Shown: positions 38,008 to 50,311, numbered from the stretch's first letter. The stretch is DNA of 64,000 nt from Stratiolaelaps scimitus (GCA_019614645.1 JABWDB010000004.1:16554001-16618000), one strand, 5' to 3'. Translations and numbers: made by a program. The notes: generated by a model from the sequence alone, not told the origin.

Positions 38008-39107
38008 TAAACGGATAATTTAATTTTCTAGTATGTACTCCTATTCGATACAGTGTGTATTTGGCACAAATTGAGTGATTGGTAGTCGTTTTGTTCTCTA
38101 ACATTTGCACATGACATTGCATTTCAAATGCTCAATAATCATTTGCTCACTGTAATATATGTAACGAGTAATAACTGTTTAACAATAAGTTTAGGTCGAT
38201 TCGCTTTGTCGATGGCAACTAAATTCTGGTTATGCGAGGCAATATTTTATGACTAGGCAACACCAATCATGAGCAAAACCTTGATGAAGAGGTACCTGCT
38301 CTATGATTTTCTTTGTGGACCGAATCGTGGTCAAGGAAGCAATTTGTCGCTACCAAATGTTGAAGGTTTGTACGTCATGCCTTGTCCAGTCCACACTTGC
38401 TCGCTTCATGACAGATATCTCGTACCCCGCGCGCAAGTCCTATGCCATACGAACACCGAATCCTGGTAGAAGTCAATAATATAGTAGCCTGGATACAGTT
38501 CACGTTATTCAACAAACAAAATGATGATGTCACGTGCCTATGCGTGTGTTTTTCTTTTTCTATTAAAGACGAAAGATCGCCCATCAATCGCTCAAATATG
38601 GGGGACAGCCCCATCGTTAGGATGACACGATATACGAGAGTTAAGATAACTCAAAAGCACCAGGACGGAGGATAAGGACGAGGAAAAAGAAGTTATAGGA
38701 CTCGGGTGTCATTATTATTATTATCTGTGCCTCCTTCAGGATCCTGCAGCATCGTTTCGGGAAGCAGATCTGTGGATCTGACGACTCAACGCGGGGCTGC
38801 GGGATACCTGGCTGAGCGGGATTCGAAGACGCTCCTTGGCATCAACGACCTCCGAGCGGTTGAAGGAGCAGTCACCGACGCAGACACACAGGGACACCAG
38901 AGATGGGCCAAGGATCCGGTGACCTGGTAATTGTTATCGGATATAGGAGTCTAGCTGGGGTGGCTACGGAGCGGCGGCGACGACCAGGAAGCCTGAAGGG
39001 CCTGTCAAAGGAGCCCGTAGCCAGGGGCTGCCTACACCAATTTTGCCTGGGACGCAGCTACTCTATACCGTAGGGAGGTCGCAGCACTAGACATCATCCT
39101 TTATCGG

Positions 39108-39171
39108 GAATAATAATAATGATGGTAATAATACCAATACCAACGATAATGATAATAATAATAATAACAAC
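39108..39171 (+). repeat. imperfect (AAT)n/(AAC)n tract
   Basis: A run of ATA, ATG and ACC-type variants of AAT covering about 60 bases. Confidence 0.85.
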
Positions 39172-40674
39172 AGAAATCTGACACCACCAAGCACAATCTG
39201 CTTTGGTTATTCAGTTTCCGCTTGCACTGGCTGACCGGTGGCTTTCGTGACGGGACAAGCGAAGGGTCTTGAACCAAATTAGGCACTGAGAATTGGACGC
39301 AAAGAAATAGTGTTCGTTGAAGGTGACAAAAATCATTTGAGTTTGAGAAGAACATCAGTGGCAACGCGCAGCAACAAATTGGAATTGGCACCCGTAGTCA
39401 AGATCCCTATCGTTCAGATGGTTGATCAGCGACGCGTAAATACATTCATACAAATATACTAATAGCTTTGATTTCAGTAGGGCTCTCTGCCCGCGATCTT
39501 CGGCCTATTTATAACCAGAGACTTAGCCGCCGCAACCGCCGTGCGGGCACATTATAACACATGATTTTGCAAGGATTATATATATAGCTAATATATAATA
39601 TGCTACATGCTAGTCTTTAGAACCGTACATCCAATTGAATAATATGTTGAAAGTATTATAGTATATGCGTAGTGCGCTACAGTGACAATATTTCAATTTC
39701 CTTCGCTCTCGCTCTAGCATCAACAAAAAAAAAGATAACAACACCTAAGCATCAGGGCGAAGCATTTCGTCGTACACGATTCATAGTTCAGCCAGTTCAC
39801 CATCTACGGTGTGAGTCGAGTGGCAGCTTTGAGCTTTTTCGGTATTTTCTTAATAGCGACATCCGACAATACACCGTAGTGTGGCATGGTGCCATGGAGA
39901 GCGACACTGGTGCTAATAATCATAATAATAACAACAATGAGAACGCTACCGGCGGCAGTAATAAATACAATAGCAATAATAATAACAATAATCATAAAGA
40001 CAAATTGCGCCAGCTCGAGCCTAACTCGTCAAAAAAATTGTTGCGTTGACGTTTAATCGTCAGAGTTTTGAGCCGACGATTCGCGTCCGGCATTCACGCG
40101 CGCGAGGACGCGTCAACTTCCTTCTGTTGCGCCACACTACGGGAGTGGCGGCTGCTGCTGCTCATGTTAAGCTCCTCAAGCTCCTACTGCTGCTGCTGCT
40201 GCTGGTGATGACGACGACGACGGTACAATATGGTGCCAAATATAATAACACTCATTCCCACTCTTGTGTTGCTCTCTCTCTCTCACTCACTGTCAGTCTG
40301 TCAGTCTCTGTTCGGTTGTCTCTATATCTGTAATTATCTTTTATAGCGTAGGGCAGCAGCAGCAGCAGCAGCAGCCGCCGCATCTCGCTGTTGGCAGCAT
40401 CCTCGAGTTATTCGAGTTACGAATTACAATGGATGGACGGAACCGTGTGCCGGATCGCCGACCACCCCGAACAGCAACGCCAACATCGGCAACAGGATGA
40501 CGGAGACCAGCGACCCGATGCCTGAGATGTAACCAATGAACAGGCTGAAGAGCGCGCTCTACATTTTTAGGACACTATTGCAGTGTAGCAGTTAGTTCGT
40601 CGCCGTGATCGTTTGGCGTCGAAGCAGTCACCATCGTCCCAGCCGCCTCTCGGCAGTCGCACACCGGTACGGTT

Positions 40675-40675
<1 letters not shown>

Positions 40676-40707
<32 letters not shown>
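40676..40707 (+). repeat. (CCG)n microsatellite
   Basis: About ten CCG units. Confidence 0.96.
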
Positions 40708-40708
<1 letters not shown>

Positions 40709-43700
40709 GTTGTGTTTAATTGCCCGAGAAACTTTAGAAAGTTTGGCCGGCACAAAAAGCGAGAATCGGCCAACTGAGGCAACTACTACGACTACTAAAA
40801 CACCAGTACGATTGTCGATGTTGTTGTCTGCTTGGTCAGTCACTGTTGATGTTAGGCAAGAGGAATTTGTCCCATAGACCCCGTAAGAGATCTTGTGTTG
40901 AGATCTATTGCGGGACCTTTTTTTGCTCGTGCCAGTGTCAGGTCAAAATAGCTCAGCGTAAGCGTCAGTGAGACGTCAAAGCCTAACGTGCACTTCGACT
41001 TTGTGCCTCTTCGATATACCGAGCGCTAGAGTCCGAGAGAAACGACTCAAATTAGACAGCGCAGAGTTCCATAGCGGCGAGCAGGGTGTACGAAGTACGC
41101 CAGAAGCCGAAAACCCCGAATCATGTGAGAAGCAAACGCAGTCGTCAGCGAAGCTGATTTAAACCCGCACCCCGAAAGTAGATAAGTCGCCTGCTAAATG
41201 CCAGCCAGCCCAAACCCGTCGTATTCGACAAGTCGAATAACGCGCGAACGGCACCGGGCGACCGAATCCAATTGTAGCCGGTTGCTCTAATCCAGTTTTC
41301 TGGTGGTGTTATCTTTCTTGGTTTTACAATTTCTCGAGCGGCGGACAACGGACTCGTCACCTCCATTCGCTCAGCCTTCTCCGCTCCTCGTACGTGACTA
41401 ACCGATAGCAGCATTCCCTTACAAGTTTGTTCGTTTATCATCATTATTATCATTATTTTTCGTGGGTCTGCATGTGTTGTCGGTGGGTGACTCCGAGCGC
41501 GGTGTAGCCCAGCTTGTTAACGTCTGTGTTAACAGTTAATGCAGGGTAATTCATCTAAGTTAAAAACGAGAGATAGCTTCCAAAGCACGATGTTTTCCGT
41601 GAAGAGCATCCCCGCGTTGTCACCCGGTCAACGTCACAGTGAGCACGCATTGCTCGAACGCCGTCAGCCAATATTCACATATTTCTCACAGAGACAGACG
41701 GGCAAATTCGGTATATGAGTGGGCTTTTGCATTTTCCGGTGCTTCCCCGCTGTCATAGACCGACCAGTGGCACATGCAGCATATACCAATATCAGTGTAA
41801 TTACCACCGACACCGCGCTATCGTGAGGTGCATGAGAGTGTCAATCTGGATAGCACGTTGCAACGGGCCGACACGAAGGCTTAGTGAGCTTAAACGTGGG
41901 TAACTATTTAATCATTTGGCAGGAGCACAGTTGGAACGCATTGAAAAGTTGTCCACCCCACTGTGTCCGACGTATGTGATCATACACGCCACGTAGCTCG
42001 CGTCACTCGGAAGAAGTATATTATGATGGTTTAAGTTTCTTCGGCGTCTTGCTTGTTGCTGTCGTTGTCGAAACGGAGAAAATTTGCTGTTTAACAATTG
42101 CAAACAACTACCGCCCGGCATGCCTTCAGGAGCGGCGACGTATTTCAAACGTTCCTGCTTCTGCGGTTGCTGCTGTCACTGCCGTCGGTGGGTATCAATA
42201 CAGCCGTAGTGGTAGTCACGCTGGTGATATTGGTAAGACCGCAGCGGTGGCGATTGTGTTGACGACAAAGGGGTGCTCTTGTGTTGTGTTATGCTGGTAT
42301 TATTTGCTCAAGCTGCTGCTTCTGTACGCCGGCGGGTGGCTGTTTCCGCTGCTATCGTGGTTCGTTCTGCGAATGGCGTCGCTGTGCGCCACTCCAGAAG
42401 CAGGCGTACCCTCGTACGGCATTTTGGTTCCGCAGCGAGCCCCCTCCCAGGGTGGACTGTATTGAAACTATTTCTAATCGCAGTACTACAATACACGAAA
42501 AGAAACCACTGACCATAGCGATAAACCTGCTGTTTGACCTAAGCACAGCGTAGAGCGACATCGTTGTTTGAACGCGGCTGTGTGCGTTACAAGTTACCTC
42601 TGTCTTTAAGCTGATGCGGCTAGGCGAACAAGCTGAACTAACAAATGGACTGGCACGAGGACGACCAGATCGCTACAAGCAGATCAGCAAGATGTAGACA
42701 TCTCCTTGAGATTGGGACTTTGCGGTGGCCCCATGCAAAGGCATCAATGCGTAATTGTGTCCAGTAATAGCAATATATGGAAATGTTTATTTCTGCGACA
42801 TGGCTCGATAGTGGACGTGGCGAGCTCGCTTATCCACCGGAACCGTGACCATATTTACATGCGATCTATAATAGGTGTTTTCCTTCTCTGGTTTATCCGT
42901 CTCCTCCAAAGTCGTTCAACGCCGCGATAACTTAAAGAGTAAATAACAACAACATTATCATGATGTGACTGCTGCTGCTGCTATCGCCGTCATGACGATT
43001 CAGCGCAGCCGTAGCATTTCGACGAAACAATGTATGTATACATATATAGGCATATAAGCATACTACCGTTCGGATTACGACTCTCGAGTTCGAGCCAATC
43101 GAATACGGAGGGCGGCATCGAGCAGGCAACAATACGCTCAATTGGGCGATTGTTCAGGCTCTGTCGGCCCATATTGCAAGCTTACGTCGTTCGCAATCAC
43201 GTTCGCTGTTGCAGAACATTCATCCCTCGTCACAAAAGCTGAATCTCGTCGCGTCAAACGCAAGCAGACGACGCGACCGCTGGCGTCAGCGACGCTGGGT
43301 GCGCCGAGCGTCGTCCCGCTCAATGCACCGAGTTGTCCCAGCGAGGAGTTGCTGCCGCGGCTGGTGGCGTTGTCCGCCGCGTTCGTTTGTTTTGCTGCCT
43401 GCCTGCCTGCCTGACGAGATCAGCGTTTTGTTGCGGGCCGTCCGGGGCGCGCCACTCGCTCCGGTGAGCGTTGTCCGTCGCTGGCGGATGGACGCCGCGA
43501 CTGTGCCCGTCTCGACGATTCTGGATTTTTAACAAGTACCATCGCCACGGGCAGCCGCACAGCAGAGACAACAGCGGCAGTTCGAGCCAGCGGAGTGGTA
43601 ACAGAAGCAATGGAATTGTTACAGTGAGCTGTTACCGCCGGCTGTGTTTTCGTATGCCTATGTTCGTGTTTGACTTGGTCTCTTTATGCGGTGTGACCAA

Positions 43701-43716
43701 CGCAGTGAGTCCGACA

Positions 43717-43749
43717 AGACGACGACGACGACGTCGTTGTCGTCGTCGT
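43717..43749. repeat. convergent (GAC)n/(GTC)n quasi-palindrome
   Basis: A GAC repeat runs into its own complement around GACGTC, with one extra T in the right arm, so the stretch can fold as a long hairpin. Confidence 0.8.
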
Positions 43750-44481
43750 GAGAACAAACGACCAAACGCCTTCACAGGCTGTTGCAAAATTGTTGCTTTC
43801 TCTGTCTCCAAGTGGAGCCTATTCGGCTCGGTCTCCTCAGCTTGTCGTCTTCTGGAACGCGTTGCGGCTTGCTCTATTGCGGCAGACGTCTAGTGGCATA
43901 CACGTTGTTGCGTGGAAAATAGTTTGTTGTTCACACGATGAGAATATTAATAATAATAAAATAATCATAACAAACGCACGAAGAATACAAGATGGAGTAG
44001 GCGGCGACAGGTAGGTTTCGATGGGGAACAATTGTGGTACAAGTTACTTCTATGGGGTCACTTTCAATTCTGATTCAATATAAAAATGCATTTGTATTTT
44101 TTCATTTCGGCAAACAGGCCATCTACTCAGTCAGTGAGAGACGAGAGAGGACCAAAATGAAGAAAATACCGAGACGTTGCGCTCGGCCTAGCTTATTTCT
44201 CATTATTTCTCTAGCTATTTTGTCCCATCTCAATTAAATCGCCGAATTAATTAGTAAGGAATATAGGTTCCCAGAAGAAGCTGACTACCTTCAACAGCAT
44301 AACGCCGTAACGCCTCACAACGCCGTGGGCAGACAATTTTACAAAATAAATAATACTAATAAATAAACAGCCATTTTCCCGGTTATGAGACAACAAAACA
44401 AAGCTTACACCCATACATCACTGACTTACGTAAACCTGCACTCGATCTAACCTAAGCTACCGTAGCACTCCTCTCGTCCAC

Positions 44482-44553
44482 CTATCTAATTAATATCAGC
44501 TGGCGTTTTTTTTTTCTCTGTTGTTCCTGTTGAATATCTGTGTCGCTACATAC
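44482..44553 (-). other. hth: read-through extension after the HM exon (possible homeodomain-less isoform tail)
   Basis: If the GTATGT donor of the HM exon is not used, the same frame continues for 23 more codons, rich in Gln, Lys and Arg, to a TAG at 44482-44484. The product would keep the HM domain but lack the homeodomain. Drosophila hth makes homeodomain-less isoforms of this general kind. I saw no AATAAA on the minus strand just downstream, so polyadenylation here is unsupported. Use of this tail is inference. Confidence 0.3.
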
Positions 44554-45103
44554 TTGGTCAGGTGTCGAATTCGAGTCCGTGCTGTTGTGTCCGGCGGTGT
44601 CGGGCCGGCCACCAGGCCCGCCCTGATGAGGGCCTCCATGTCCTCCGTGGCCTCCATGGCCACCCATACCACCTCCATGACCCCCTCCGTGGTGTCCCCC
44701 GCCACCAAGACCGCCCCCGTTAGCGCCTCCGCCGTTGTGACTGTCGTCGCCCAGGTCGCCGGGCCCGCTGTCTCGCTCGTCAATGACGAGGTCGATCGGC
44801 ATCTTGCCTTTGAGACAGCTGATGTAGCGCTGGCAGAAGTTGTCGCACAGCTCGTGGACCTTTTCCAGTTCCAGCAGGTGGAACCTTAAAACCTGGATAG
44901 CCTGCACCATGAGACTGTCGAGTTCAGGGTTGGGCGTGTAATATGGTTTCTCTTGTCGGATCTGCTTAGCGAAGACCGCAATGTCTTCATTAAAGGACTC
45001 TGAGGAGCACACGTCGCCGCCTGCGACTCCCGGCTCGCGGGGCGTACATGTGGCCAGCTCACACTTCTCGAAGATCAACGCCAACAGGGGGAACAGCGGA
45101 TGT
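44554..45103 (-). CDS. hth: homothorax exon 3: HM (MEIS/PKNOX N-terminal) domain and Gly/His linker
   Basis: This 550-bp exon starts with the single base that completes Gly and then encodes 183 codons, ending in phase 0 at a GTATGT donor. Residues 1-30 carry [19 protein letters not shown] and the [11 protein letters not shown] segment. Residues 31-105 complete the bipartite HM domain ([15 protein letters not shown], the [20 protein letters not shown] helix, and [15 protein letters not shown]). This is the surface that contacts Extradenticle/PBX. The match to arthropod Hth is nearly residue for residue. One difference is Gln in place of the usual His in the CHRYISC motif. After the domain comes a linker of about 45 residues made mostly of Gly and His, then DSNSTPDQ. 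A whole HM domain in one exon is more compact than the vertebrate Meis arrangement. Confidence 0.97.
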
Positions 45104-45209
45104 CTGAAATCAGATGAAATGAGACGAAATCGTGAAGTGAGCTTTTGCCAATTTTCAACATATGTTACATGTTAACACTCGAACCGTATCATTTATATAT
45201 ATCATCATC

Positions 45210-45249
45210 GTATCATCTATATATATATATATATATATATATATGATAC
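45210..45249. repeat. TA array with palindromic flanks
   Basis: GTATCAT (45210-45216) and ATGATAC (45243-45249) flank a (TA)n run with a single interrupting C at 45217. Another GTATCAT lies just to the left, near 45186. Confidence 0.85.
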
Positions 45250-46293
45250 AATTTTTCACGCCGACACCCTTTCTAATAGACACGAATGGCTCAGGTCCTC
45301 ATCATCTCTAATCATCGCGTTGCTTCGTACAATAGCTTCGGTGGTGTCATTTTCAGCCAACGAACTACCTAACTATAAAGTGCGAGCCAACTTGCCGAAG
45401 CCTGCTCAGAGCAGCTTGCGAGGCTTCGAGGGAGCTAAGCTTAACGCGTCAATGAGTCTTGACTTTCGAGTTCTGAACGGCTCAGCAGCAATATCGCATG
45501 GCGGCACCTCGGTTGGAACACCTCAGTGCACAGGCTCGGTACAACACCTCAAACCTAAACAGCTAAATTCAGCAAGCTTCACTCGCCAACCTCTCTCTCT
45601 CTCTCTCCCTATACCAACCTTCACAAACTTCTCTGGATGTACTGTACCAACGGCCTCTGAGCCCGTGAGTGCGGGCTCGAAGTGTGCATTTGTCAGCTCA
45701 TTGCTACCTCTTCGTCTTTGTTGAGCTCACACCCGCGTTTTGTGTCATTATAGCTGGATTAAGACCCCGGCGATGACGACGACCTGGTCGATTATTATTA
45801 TTATTATTATGATTCGGCATTCGCACACCGTGGGGAACACCAGTCAGCCAGCATGAAGAATCAAGCGCGCTAGCCGCGTTGATCCATCTCGGAGGCCACC
45901 AGCCCGAACAGTAAGCAGTAGTATTTGAGCCACCAAGCCCGGCCGGGCTGTCGAACCAGCAAATCAAAGCTGTTTTCACACCCGGACAAAAACGATTCGC
46001 CTGCCTGCCTGTCGTATGCTTCCCCCGGCGTCCGGCCGAAAAGCTTAAAGCTATTTAACCTTCTGATGAAAGCGGCGCCAAAGGCGACTATGTAGCTAGG
46101 CGAGCGAATGACTTAAAAATAAGTGAAAATGAACGCCATTTAGTAGAAGGGACAACTGGGGATTTACGAGACTCGCTAGGAAAGACGCTCCGAAAAGGAG
46201 AATCCAGAAGTGGACGCCGACCAGCAAATAACACAGCACGCCGAGGTGGACACATCTCCGTCGTTCGATACTTCCGACACGTTGGAAAGATGA

Positions 46294-46698
46294 TCATTCA
46301 CGTTGAGCAGAACATGTCGCAATGCTGACTCGAAGCGCGAGATTCATTACGTGACGTTGGCGCAGAAATCCAAGAAGAAAGGCCGTGCTAAATGCGCTCG
46401 CGATAAACTTTACTCTGTGCGCTCTGCTGTCTCTCTCTATCTGTCTCTCATTCTCTCGCCCCTCGTGGTCCGCGGTGGCGCGATTTGCGTGTGCTGCATT
46501 CACACTACGTTCATCAGTTCGATACTCAACATCAGCCTCGTCAGCGTTGACCACTCTTCCATTGTGGCTGACACACGCGTCGCTGTTCCCGCTGGCAGCA
46601 GATGCCAACCGATTCGGGTTAGCCACGAAACGCTTAATATCTCCAAATGCTGTTTTATCCGAATGCTGCTGCTGCTGCTTTTGAATTTTTTCACGCAT
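46294..46698 (-). other. 134-codon open frame in intron 2, unassigned
   Basis: The frame starts at an ATG 12 bases after an in-frame stop. It encodes a charged, Asn/Asp/Arg-rich sequence with a short Gln run near its start and one hydrophobic patch about 25 residues before the end. No family is recognised. The length is within what chance allows, and the opposite strand is also open over 187 codons. Confidence 0.12.
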
Positions 46699-47339
46699 CC
46701 GATCCGGCCGAGTTATTCATTCGCCTATGGGTCCGCTTTGTATCGGTCAGGTATCTGCTGCTGCTGCTGCGAGCATTTGGAGCGAACGGCGACCGCCGAC
46801 GGGACTGCCGACGAGCGAGAAGCACAAAGAACTAGAGAGCACCCGGATAGGGAGAGCAATAGATGATAGCACATGAACATTGCGGATCCAGGCTCACACA
46901 TACAGCCTGGATATAGAGCACAGCATACAATCGGCCGTGCACACACATACACACGCACCCCCCTCAAATATGGCGCAATTCTTGCGACAAAACGGGCAAC
47001 GACTCGGCTCTAACTCAGGGTTTCGCGTCACTGCATTTGGCTCTATCGCTTTGACATGTTCTCTCTCTCTCGTTCTTTCTCTTGATTTCTCTTCGTTTCA
47101 TTCTCGCGTCCGCTGTCTATGGTTGTTCCTAAGTCAAAGCCATATTCACTGTTGCTAGCGGGAGCATCACACGCTGCTGTCCCGCGCTCCGCCGAGCGGT
47201 CCCGGTACAAAACTGTACAATGCCTTCTCGCGTCGCCGCCACCGCTCTCCGTCCGCTCGATTTGGCTGGGCCGATCTGCCTCTCGTCCAATCTACCACTG
47301 CTGCTGCTACTACCTAGTCTAGAGGACAACACATCTGCT

Positions 47340-47378
47340 CGAACCTGAACCTAACCGAACCGAACCTAGCCTAGCCAG
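47340..47378 (+). repeat. degenerate CCTAA-like pentamer array
   Basis: Pentamers related to GAACC, TAACC and AGCCT are repeated about eight times. This recalls a decayed (TTAGG)n arthropod telomeric repeat read on the other strand. Confidence 0.6.
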
Positions 47379-48518
47379 GCCGAGCCATAACCGAGGGGAC
47401 AGACCCCGCTGCAAGTAGCCAGGTAGCCAGCGTGAAGAGAGCAAGATCGCTTGCTGCAGCGGCAGCGGACTCTTCTTGGTCGTCGTCTTCATCGTGTTTC
47501 GCGTCGTCGACATATTTGAACGTTCTCCGAGCGCGAACGAACAGAGAATATGAAGGAGCAAGCCAGCCATAAGCGTTCAGGGTATGCATATAGACCTATG
47601 GAGGTTGTTGTGAGTATTCTCCATCGTCTTCGTCATTTTCGACACCGTCACATCTCAAATCGCTATAGTGAATCGTTCAGCAATTTTATCGAGTTCAGCA
47701 GAAAGGTATCGCCGAGCTGCGCGCAGGATCGCGCGGCGTTGTTACTGCTACAACTGCCAGAACTAGAATTAGCACTGCTATCGTCATCACGGTCAGCATA
47801 ACCATGGGGCGGGCAGCAAACAGCAGAATGCAGAAGGTGGCCGCTTCGTTTGGCCCTTCGTTTAGCGGACCCCCCCACCAAGGTTTAGATCTTCTCCTCC
47901 CAACAACTGCAAACCCCTAAACGTGGCTGGTGCTGCTGCTGCTGCTGCAGCACCAATTCCTTCTCATTCCCGCGGCGGCGGCTGCTATACGCTCCTCAGC
48001 TAATCAAAAGTGACAGCGACACAAAGCGCTCATCAAGTTCGTCGCTGCTGTTGATGCTGCTGCTGCTGATTTCTGCGAGAGTACGAACTTCGCCATTTCT
48101 CTCTTTCTCCCTATTTTACTTCCTCTCTGAGTATCCCGCACCGTTGCGTTACTCCCTGTATCGTTAATATGGGCGAACGAGAACTAGCGCCGATCGAAAG
48201 CGGTGCAGCAGCTGTAGAGACAGGCGGCTGCCTGGCCAGCGACAAAGCTAGCGAGCTGCTCTGCATCCTCCTGCCTCCGTCCTTTTTCGGTTACTCATAG
48301 ATATCTTGAAGCAAAGGCACGCTAGGGTATCCAGTAGACACGGCATCGAGGGTAGACTAGAGAAATGGAGTGAAAGGTACCTAGAAACAGAGAGACACCT
48401 AAGAGCAGATAGTGATCTCGTCAAACTAACCGGCATAACACGGCGCTCTCTGGCAACGAGAGCGCCATCAGCAACAACAACAACAACAGCAGCAGACAGT
48501 TCGTTCACGGTGCTGAAC

Positions 48519-48521
<3 letters not shown>

Positions 48522-48552
<31 letters not shown>
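48522..48552. repeat. (TA)n microsatellite passing into (TG)n
   Basis: About 15 TA units followed by TGTGTATGTGAGTG. Confidence 0.95.
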
Positions 48553-48558
<6 letters not shown>

Positions 48559-49956
48559 ATGTGAGTGTTAGTGTGTGCATGGTATGCAGACCATCACTAG
48601 CGCGGCCTAGAGTGGTACCGCTGTATCGCTGCTGCTGCTGCCTCGGCGCAGGAAGTGTCGAGAAATTAGTTCTGCACCCCTGACTGACATCACCCATTCT
48701 GTATCGCTTCTCTTCGCTTGTGTCCTTTCACTTTGAGTGGTGGTAGCGAAGCCAAGGGCCCCGTCGCATCTCATCTCCTTCTTCTTTCAGTTATTCTCTG
48801 CTCTACCCTGCTCAGGGATGATACGCGGCCGATGATGCGACGCAGCCGGATAGGGTCGCACTCTCAGAATGAGAGGGCATCCTGTTAGTGTCCCTGTTGT
48901 CGGCTAGCCCCCACTTACCGTATAGGCATTGTGGAATGCATTGTCCTCAGGTCGTCCTGCCCCCCAGCCCTTATACGTCCCGCTTCCATGCCTATCTTGT
49001 CCTGTTCGGGCCTGTAGGAGCCAAAGGAGACAACTGGACCCCTGAAGATCGGGCAACAACGATGATAGTGGCGCGGACAAGAAAAGCTCCGCTAGCACCC
49101 GTCGTACGACGACAACGACAACAGCAGCGGCGGCCCCGAGAGCGCTCAGTGTCGCATGGGCGACAAGACAGCATCAAGCAAGCACTTAACTACATAATCC
49201 CCATTGGAGCACTCAACTGCCAGCTCCGAGCCCGACAACAGCAGTAGCGTCAGGGCTCGGGTTTCATATCATACCGGCATGTGGTGCTGGTCACTACTCC
49301 AGTGCGCAGCGAAGAAGCATTGGTGAGCATGGTCTCGTCCCTGATCAACAGTCCGGGTCCTGAACCGTTGTTGTTAGGTGTGAGGTGTACAATTGTGATG
49401 GCAGTTAGCGACGGCGAGAGAGTTCGACAGAGGCAGCGAATGAAAAATAAAGGAGGCCAACACTATTCTGATCTTTTGGAGAGGATCTACGGAATGGCCA
49501 CCGATCTTAGCGGTAACAGCAATAGTAGGAGTGTGGAGATATGTCCGAGGTCAGGTATGCGAACCGAATCATAACACATACATTCATATAGACGTATCTG
49601 TCCGCCTGTGACGATGTTCAATGGTAGAGAAACCCATGAGCTCCGCCGGGCAGCAGACAAACGCCAGCTCCATCCAAACAACAGCCATTGTCGGGGTTGT
49701 AGCTGCTGTCGCGGCTGTTGCGACGCGTTCTGTTGTTGCTAGTGTTGTTGCGTCTGCCTGAATCTCTCGGTTCATTCTTCCATTCTCTATCTATCTGACT
49801 ATTCTTGGCTAGAAGAAGAGCTAGCTCACTATCGGAAACGAGGAATCGCCACCGAACCGAACTATACACAACGGGCCTCACAATATGGTTTACATAACCT
49901 TCCCCAGAGCACCGGAGCAGGGTGTCTGTCGATGACTAGAAAAAATAGAGAGCGAG

Positions 49957-50311
49957 AGATCAAGAGAAAACAGGCTCAACTCGAGGTGTCAACTATACTG
50001 CTCTGGGTGTCTATGTAAGCCTGGACAGCGCCACGGCAACATCACCTGGAACGGTGCCGAACACGAGACACAACCTGACGGCAGCGGAAACCAGAATAGA
50101 ATGGGTACATGTAGGCGGTGAAGCGGCGGCCGTGGTGAGCGCCAACGAGCCAACGGATGTAGACCTGGGTCCTCTAAATGTCCTTCTAACGCCTGCCCAC
50201 TCGGATAACATCCGCAGCGCAACACCCGAGGCAATGAACAGCATAAATCATTGCTATTATTATCTCGACACCAGGATACGAAACAACAGGTCCCAGGTCA
50301 ATTTTTTTTAA
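49957..50311 (+). other. ~118-codon open frame in intron 2, unassigned
   Basis: The plus-strand frame is non-repetitive and rich in Thr, Ala, Val and Asn, with stretches such as LTAAETRIEWVHVGGEAA. No domain is recognised and no splice sites clearly bound it. A hydrophobic frame on the opposite strand is equally open, so strand assignment is uncertain. Confidence 0.13.

Larger units (their letters stand above)
12881..44553 (-). other. homothorax intron 3 (31.7 kb)
   Basis: This phase-0 intron lies between the HM exon and the linker exon. It contains GC/CNG-repeat islands (13.4-14.66, 15.2-17.36 and 32.4-32.92 kb) and a polypyrimidine tract (32.28-32.42 kb). It also has a perfect 36-bp palindrome (21.67 kb), a G-quadruplex run (24.03 kb), two convergent repeats that fold on themselves (37.23 and 43.72 kb), many microsatellites and the candidate cassette exon. 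The stretches 17.4-18.3, 22.6-23.8, 27.2-27.9, 29.8-31.0, 36.3-37.0, 38.0-38.7, 39.4-39.7 and 41.4-42.0 kb show nothing I can name. Intron size this large is typical for hth. Confidence 0.8.

Noticed and set aside
46303..46866. 187-codon plus-strand frame in intron 2 as a gene.
   Set aside because: It carries long Leu and Cys runs from CTG repeats and overlaps an equally open, more protein-like minus-strand frame.
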